This document shows, piece after piece, positions 60,641 through 64,000 of a stretch of 64,000 nt of DNA. A model generated the notes under the pieces. The model worked only from the letters and a program-made list of their open reading frames with translations. It did not search any database and was not told where the DNA came from. The stretch comes from Ruminococcus sp. (GTDB lineage Bacteria > Bacillota > Clostridia > Lachnospirales > Lachnospiraceae), in NCBI GenBank assembly GCA_013911065.1, contig JACERV010000008.1, positions 85,172 through 149,171 on the forward strand. Direction: 5' to 3'. How positions within the stretch are numbered: position 1 is the first letter of the stretch; every line of letters begins with the position of its first letter. A program made the translations under genes and the position numbers.

Positions 60641-61012
60641 TAAAATATAAGAACCAATAACTTGCGACAGTTGAACTATATTGCTTGTGCCTGAGAATTC
60701 AAACTTCACTTTACCAAGTCCGCTGAAATAAAGTTCCAATTCACTATCCATATCAAAAACGCCAGCAGTTTCAGAAGAAAACGCTTGAATTTTTGAATAT
60801 GGAAGAGAGGTAAAATCCTTTTTCTTGCCAGTTACGCCTTGAACATTAACCGCAATAGCGCGCTTGTTTGTAAAGACAACATAATCGCGTAAACCTTTGT
60901 AGGCACTTAAAACGTCCTCACCATTCACGAGCAAAGGGGCAATATCACGCATTACACTATCGGGGTTAGTCTGTTTCAGTTTAAAAATACTACCGTTTTG
61001 AAAATCAATCAT
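60638..61012 (-). CDS. PH-domain protein (bPH type)
   Basis: A 124-residue single-domain protein, MIDFQNGSIFKLKQTNPDSV at the N-terminus, then GLRDYVVFTNKRAIAVNVQG near 60 and TSLPYSKIQAFSSETAGVFD near 80, which match the bacterial PH-like family (YvbH/bPH_1). These are short ring-forming proteins of unknown role. ATAAGGAG precedes the ATG. Its stop abuts the recombinase remnant, so it may be cargo of the lost element. Confidence 0.75.
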   Translation of the reverse strand: MIDFQNGSIFKLKQTNPDSVMRDIAPLLVNGEDVLSAYKGLRDYVVFTNKRAIAVNVQGVTGKKKDFTSLPYSKIQAFSSETAGVFDMDSELELYFSGLGKVKFEFSGTSNIVQLSQVIGSYIL

Positions 61013-61102
61013 TTCTTTAGTTCTCCTTATTCATTTTATTCTAAGGCAACAATGTCACCTTATTTTGAAAATTAATATGTACTATATTTCCATGATTTTT
61101 TC

Positions 61103-61333
61103 TTACACTATTTTTTCTGCATCCCATTTTATGTATCTAAGATCATGGACTAGATAACCGGGGAAACAATGCAAAACATTTGTTAGTACTTTAAATTTAT
61201 CTATCCCTATATTTCGAATGTTGCCACTTTCATATCTCGACACGGTGGCTTCGGAAATACCAAGTACTTTTGCGGCATCCTTCATCGTTAAATCAAGTTT
61301 AAACCTTCTGTTTTTAATGATAATATATATCAT
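61103..61333 (-). CDS. Small XRE-type HTH protein
   Basis: A 76-residue protein with a Cro/CI-type HTH (LTMKDAAKVLGISEATVSRY near residues 15-34, then ESGNIRNI) and a short tail ending HDLRYIKWDAEKIV. The usual first helix of XRE proteins is reduced, so it may be trimmed or a small stand-alone repressor. AAAGAGATG lies before the ATG. It lies on the same strand as the bPH gene, 90 bp upstream of it. Confidence 0.6.
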   Translation of the reverse strand: MIYIIIKNRRFKLDLTMKDAAKVLGISEATVSRYESGNIRNIGIDKFKVLTNVLHCFPGYLVHDLRYIKWDAEKIV

Positions 61334-61531
61334 GTGTATTACATCTCTTTAAATAGATAATACAATAGAATTTGCAAAAATGGAAGGATGTCTTGCAAAA
61401 AAACAATAAAATACGTTGACAAAGTAAAAATGTGATATTATAAAATAACTTATGGATATGCAAGCCGTGAGAAAAGAGAGAAAAAGTGATTAATACCGGA
61501 GAAATTAAGACACAAATGCAAAGAAAAGGTA

Positions 61532-61565
61532 TGATATAATATCCTCATAAATGAGGATATTATAT
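61532..61565 (+). promoter_or_regulatory. 34-nt promoter/palindrome module, copy 2
   Basis: TGATATAAT (extended -10) opens an inverted repeat with 15-bp arms around AA, 43 bp before the AraC-type gene. No clear -35 is seen. The 34 nt are identical to copy 1 at 44853-44886 read towards its own gene. Confidence 0.75.
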
Positions 61566-61608
61566 GCCTCTGGCAGATTAGAATTAGTACAATCGATAGG
61601 AGAGTAAC

Positions 61609-62439
61609 ATGCTTTCATTCCACAAAAGATATCATCCCCTGACATCACGCCCATATTTATCAAACCATACTTATACTGAGCATCAGCCATGTGAGGGATT
61701 GCGCCCATACATTGCCTGTTACTGGACGACAGACCGAAGCATAGGGACAGGACAAAAAAAGAGCAAGGTACTGGTGATTCCTGATACTTGCATGGATGTT
61801 ATGATTCGGATAAATCATACCCGGCAATCGCTTACAGGATATCTATGTAGTATTCAGGATGAGCCATTCCTGTCAATCGAGGATGAGAGTGAGGATATCG
61901 TTACTTGTTTTGCAGTGCGATTCCATTTTTGGGCGGCCCATCTCTTTCTAAAGCTGAACTTTAACGAGACTCATAATCAGCTTCTTGAACTGGATGAATT
62001 TGATAAGGGGTGGCGGTCTGTTTTTGAGTCTTTTTTCTATCGGAAGACAACAAAAGAACGGATTAATCTGGTAGAACAATTCTTGCTGAAACGAATCAAA
62101 AGTCCTGATTTAAATGCAAATTTGTTTAATTCTATCCAACAGCTGCTGCATGCACCGGGACAAATGTCAATCGCGGATATCTGTGCATACAGTTGTGTCA
62201 GCCAGCGACAGATGGAACGGCTGTTTCTTCAGAATATAGGGCTGCCGCCAAAGCGGGTATACCGTCTGATACGCTATCAATGTGTCTGGAATGATATGGT
62301 GTGGTTGAGTAACTTTGACATTCAGGATGAAGTGCATCGTTATGGTTATAGTGATCAGGCTCATCTACTAAAAGAATTTAAACGTTTCCATGGTGTTACC
62401 CCAACCGAGGCCCGAAAGATTGCCGATGCGAGCCGGTAG
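61609..62439 (+). CDS. AraC family transcriptional regulator
   Basis: A 276-residue regulator with an N-terminal domain of the DUF6597 type (about 20-140, RPYIACYWTTDRSIGTG near 32) and a C-terminal AraC HTH pair (about 170-270: SIADICAYSCVSQRQMERLF; IQDEVHRYGYSDQAHLLKEF; FHGVTPTEARK). GATAGGAG precedes the ATG. It is preceded by the palindrome module and followed 210 bp later by a VOC gene that it could control. Confidence 0.88.
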   Translation: MLSFHKRYHPLTSRPYLSNHTYTEHQPCEGLRPYIACYWTTDRSIGTGQKKSKVLVIPDTCMDVMIRINHTRQSLTGYLCSIQDEPFLSIEDESEDIVTCFAVRFHFWAAHLFLKLNFNETHNQLLELDEFDKGWRSVFESFFYRKTTKERINLVEQFLLKRIKSPDLNANLFNSIQQLLHAPGQMSIADICAYSCVSQRQMERLFLQNIGLPPKRVYRLIRYQCVWNDMVWLSNFDIQDEVHRYGYSDQAHLLKEFKRFHGVTPTEARKIADASR

Positions 62440-62649
62440 CTATGTCGATTTTTTACAATACAAAATATGACTTTGTGGTATAGTTGCAGATAAAGACGGA
62501 AGAAGAAATTGACTATGAAGATGCTCAGCCAGGTCATTATTAGGAAATAGGGCAGGATTTACCAAAATGTCGGAACTGATTTGGATGAGTGGCAGTATGT
62601 ATAGGCGTTAAGACCCGTCGAATAAAAATAGAATTATGGAGGTAGAAGG
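62440..62649. other. Intergenic stretch, possible zinc-ribbon gene debris
   Basis: The AraC-VOC gap has no intact gene. One plus-strand frame reads EEEIDYEDAQPGHY, a stop, then GQDLPKCRN and another stop, slightly like a decayed rubredoxin or zinc-ribbon end. The match is weak. Confidence 0.15.
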
Positions 62650-63057
62650 ATGCAATTTGACAAGATATCAACACGTATTTTAGTAAGGAAGGATTACGGA
62701 AAGTGTTATGATTTTTATACAGAGAAACTAGGATTAGCGGCTGTTTGGGGTGACAGAAATGGTCCGTATACATCTTTTGCTGTGAGTGGAGAATCAGCCC
62801 CGTGTTTTGCAATTTTTGCCGGTGAGAATATGACAATGTTTAAAGGATATAAGCAGCCAGAGGGAAACATTCAGCCAGATACTGTTGTAGGAGTCATACC
62901 ATCAGCAAATCTGAATGAGGATTACCGCCGCCTAAAGGAAGCGGGTGTACAATTTATAGGAGAGCCACAGTTTATTGATGATTGGGGAATGAATTGTGTT
63001 TACTTTAGAGACCCGGAGGGCAATCTATTTGAATTAAATGATGCTACTACTATATAG
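62650..63057 (+). CDS. VOC (glyoxalase/bleomycin-resistance) family protein
   Basis: A 135-residue single-domain protein with the paired beta-alpha-beta-beta-beta modules of the VOC fold. ISTRILVRKDYGKCYDFYTE at residues 6-25 and GVQFIGEPQFIDDWGMNCVY near 99-118 lead to the closing RDPEGNLFELND, which has the typical metal Glu. Members are lyases, dioxygenases or resistance proteins, and the role here is open. ATGGAGGTAGAAGG precedes the ATG. It is the last intact gene before a long gap, behind the AraC gene. Confidence 0.9.
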   Translation: MQFDKISTRILVRKDYGKCYDFYTEKLGLAAVWGDRNGPYTSFAVSGESAPCFAIFAGENMTMFKGYKQPEGNIQPDTVVGVIPSANLNEDYRRLKEAGVQFIGEPQFIDDWGMNCVYFRDPEGNLFELNDATTI

Positions 63058-63083
63058 TGTACATTAAAATAAAGTTACGTAAA

Positions 63084-63117
63084 GACTGCACTGACTTTTC
63101 GTGGTTGGTGCAGTTTT
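63084..63117 (+). terminator. Intrinsic terminator after the VOC gene
   Basis: ACTGCACTGAC and GGTTGGTGCAGT pair over 11 bp with wobbles, then TTTTAATTG. Its right arm (GGTTGGTGCAGTTTTA) repeats that of the terminator at 52892. Confidence 0.65.
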
Positions 63118-63505
63118 AATTGTTTGTCTATATCTTAAAAGGCTGAAACAAATAGAACGATTAAATTCCTATTCAATTATATTATTATCAACCATCATAT
63201 ATATCAAGACAAATCAGATTAAAAAAAGATATCCCTCTATAAAGTTGCAAAGTATGATAAAATAGAACCATCTGAAATAAGCGCAGGAGAAATACCTGGA
63301 AACGATTGAATGGGTAATTCAAAAGTGTTGTACATTGATAACTTAATATTGATAGTTAGTAGAGATTGCTGTGTCCTTAGGTTAGAAAATCAAAATTCAA
63401 CTCTAAAGAATGTTAAGAAAAAGTGCATAAGTGCAGATTATAATTGGTGGATTTCTTTCTATATACTGATATACTTATTTTATATTAAATTTGGAGGTGG
63501 AATTG
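63118..63505. other. Intergenic stretch without a supported gene
   Basis: No gene is convincing here. A 70-codon plus-strand frame (63310-63522) overlaps the XRE start in another phase and lacks a good ribosome site. A TATGATAAAAT near 63255-63265 could be part of the promoter of the XRE gene. Confidence 0.4.
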
Positions 63506-63886
63506 ATGAACTTAGGAAGTAATTTGTTCAATGCACGAAAGAAAAGAGGGCTGTCACAGGAAGAAGTTGCAGAAAAATTGGGAGTAAGCAGACAAACCAT
63601 TTCAAAATGGGAACTCGACGAAACGCTTCCTGACATACGCCAATCAAAAAAGTTGGCAACTATATATGGCTTATCTTTAGATGAACTGATAGAATTTGAT
63701 ATTGATTTAAAGGAAATACAGCAGGTTATTGAAAAGACCAGTGAAGAAAAGCAGCAGGAAATTGACTGGACAAAGGTGTGGGGTGAAAAGTATCCGATTT
63801 TAACAACTTATCAGCAAGAGGTTAATGTTAATGATTATATTCCTAAAATAAGAGAAATGCTATATAGCTTGAAAGTAAGCGTTTAA
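63506..63886 (+). CDS. XRE family transcriptional regulator
   Basis: A 126-residue protein whose N-terminal half is a Cro/CI-type HTH (NLFNARKKRGLSQEEVAEKL; SRQTISKWELDETLPDIRQS) and whose tail is a short helical region ending IREMLYSLKVSV. ATG 63506 has TTGGAGGTGG upstream; an in-frame TTG at 63491 is rejected. It is complete within the window. No target or partner is visible beyond it, and the last 114 bp of the window hold no gene I can support. Confidence 0.88.
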   Translation: MNLGSNLFNARKKRGLSQEEVAEKLGVSRQTISKWELDETLPDIRQSKKLATIYGLSLDELIEFDIDLKEIQQVIEKTSEEKQQEIDWTKVWGEKYPILTTYQQEVNVNDYIPKIREMLYSLKVSV

Positions 63887-64000
63887 TTTCGGGGTGTGCC
63901 CAGAACTTTCCGGAACCCGATTGATAGGATTCCGGTATGCTAACATTTTACTCTGTCTTATTACTGCATTTTTCCTGGACGTTTTCATTCCAGGGAGCCA

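Noticed and set aside
63310..63522. 70-codon plus-strand frame before the XRE gene
   Set aside because: It overlaps the XRE start in another phase, lacks a good ribosome site and its sequence is low in known motifs.
63976..63996. CCTGGA/TCCAGG hairpin at the right edge
   Set aside because: The 6-bp stem is short, has no T run and the sequence ends before context can be judged.

Overview
The window looks like the chromosome of a low-to-mid GC, spore-forming, anaerobic member of the Clostridia, most likely Lachnospiraceae. The basis is gene order and content: plsX-acpP-rnc-smc-ftsY, a PDZ/radical-SAM DUF512 gene next to der-plsY-gpsA-spoIVA, pyrB with a separate pyrI, a bifunctional pheA, strong AGGAGG-type ribosome binding sites and a sigma-E-type promoter before spoIVA. 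No tRNA, rRNA, CRISPR array or intact insertion sequence was seen. One structural RNA gene, RNase P RNA, is present at about 35.4-35.75 kb. The species cannot be named from the sequence alone.

Layout. 0-4.1 kb (mainly minus strand): a class III (ArgD/ornithine-type) aminotransferase followed by a polar amino acid ABC importer (binding lipoprotein, permease, ATPase). 4.2-7.4 kb: an iron-dependent alcohol dehydrogenase divergent from the aminotransferase, with an intrinsic terminator in the leader on each side, then a MarR-pirin-nitroreductase operon with a palindromic operator at its promoter. 7.5-14.9 kb: a carbohydrate or polyol operon (RbsB/A/C-type importer, an ASRT-domain protein, an SDR and a zinc alcohol dehydrogenase, LacI regulator) with an operator-like palindrome at the promoter. 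15-22.9 kb: lipid, cell-division and secretion core (plsX, acpP, rnc, smc, ftsY) and threonine ammonia-lyase. 22.9-30.5 kb: PRPP synthetase, radical SAM/der/plsY/gpsA, spoIVA. 30.6-35.3 kb: purine and methylthioadenosine salvage, MogA-like, MBL-fold, rnhA, TraX-like. 35.4-44.8 kb: rnpB, DAHP synthase, pyrBI with a nitroreductase, pheA, DUF815 ATPase, lipoprotein, Rqc2/NFACT protein. 45-49.3 kb: yicC-gmk-rpoZ-rimO-pgsA-cinA.

From about 49.4 kb to the right edge the content becomes accessory and visibly more AT-rich: an EAL-HDOD protein, a two-gene system of unknown function (an IscU/NifU-like protein plus a GGGtGRT-family protein), LytTR-DUF3021-CPBP protease, a MalT-like LuxR regulator with an ABC-2 exporter operon, a decayed tyrosine recombinase, and small AraC, VOC and XRE genes.

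The most unusual non-coding features are a 34-nt promoter/palindrome module present in identical form before two unrelated genes (44.85 and 61.53 kb), a dispersed hairpin repeat (27.7 and 43.0 kb), and the paired promoter-terminator leaders at 4.06-4.26 kb. The best candidate for an under-described system is the IscU-like/GGGtGRT pair at 51.0-52.8 kb. Promoter, operator and terminator calls are motif readings by eye; protein names are recognition of families from residues, not database results.
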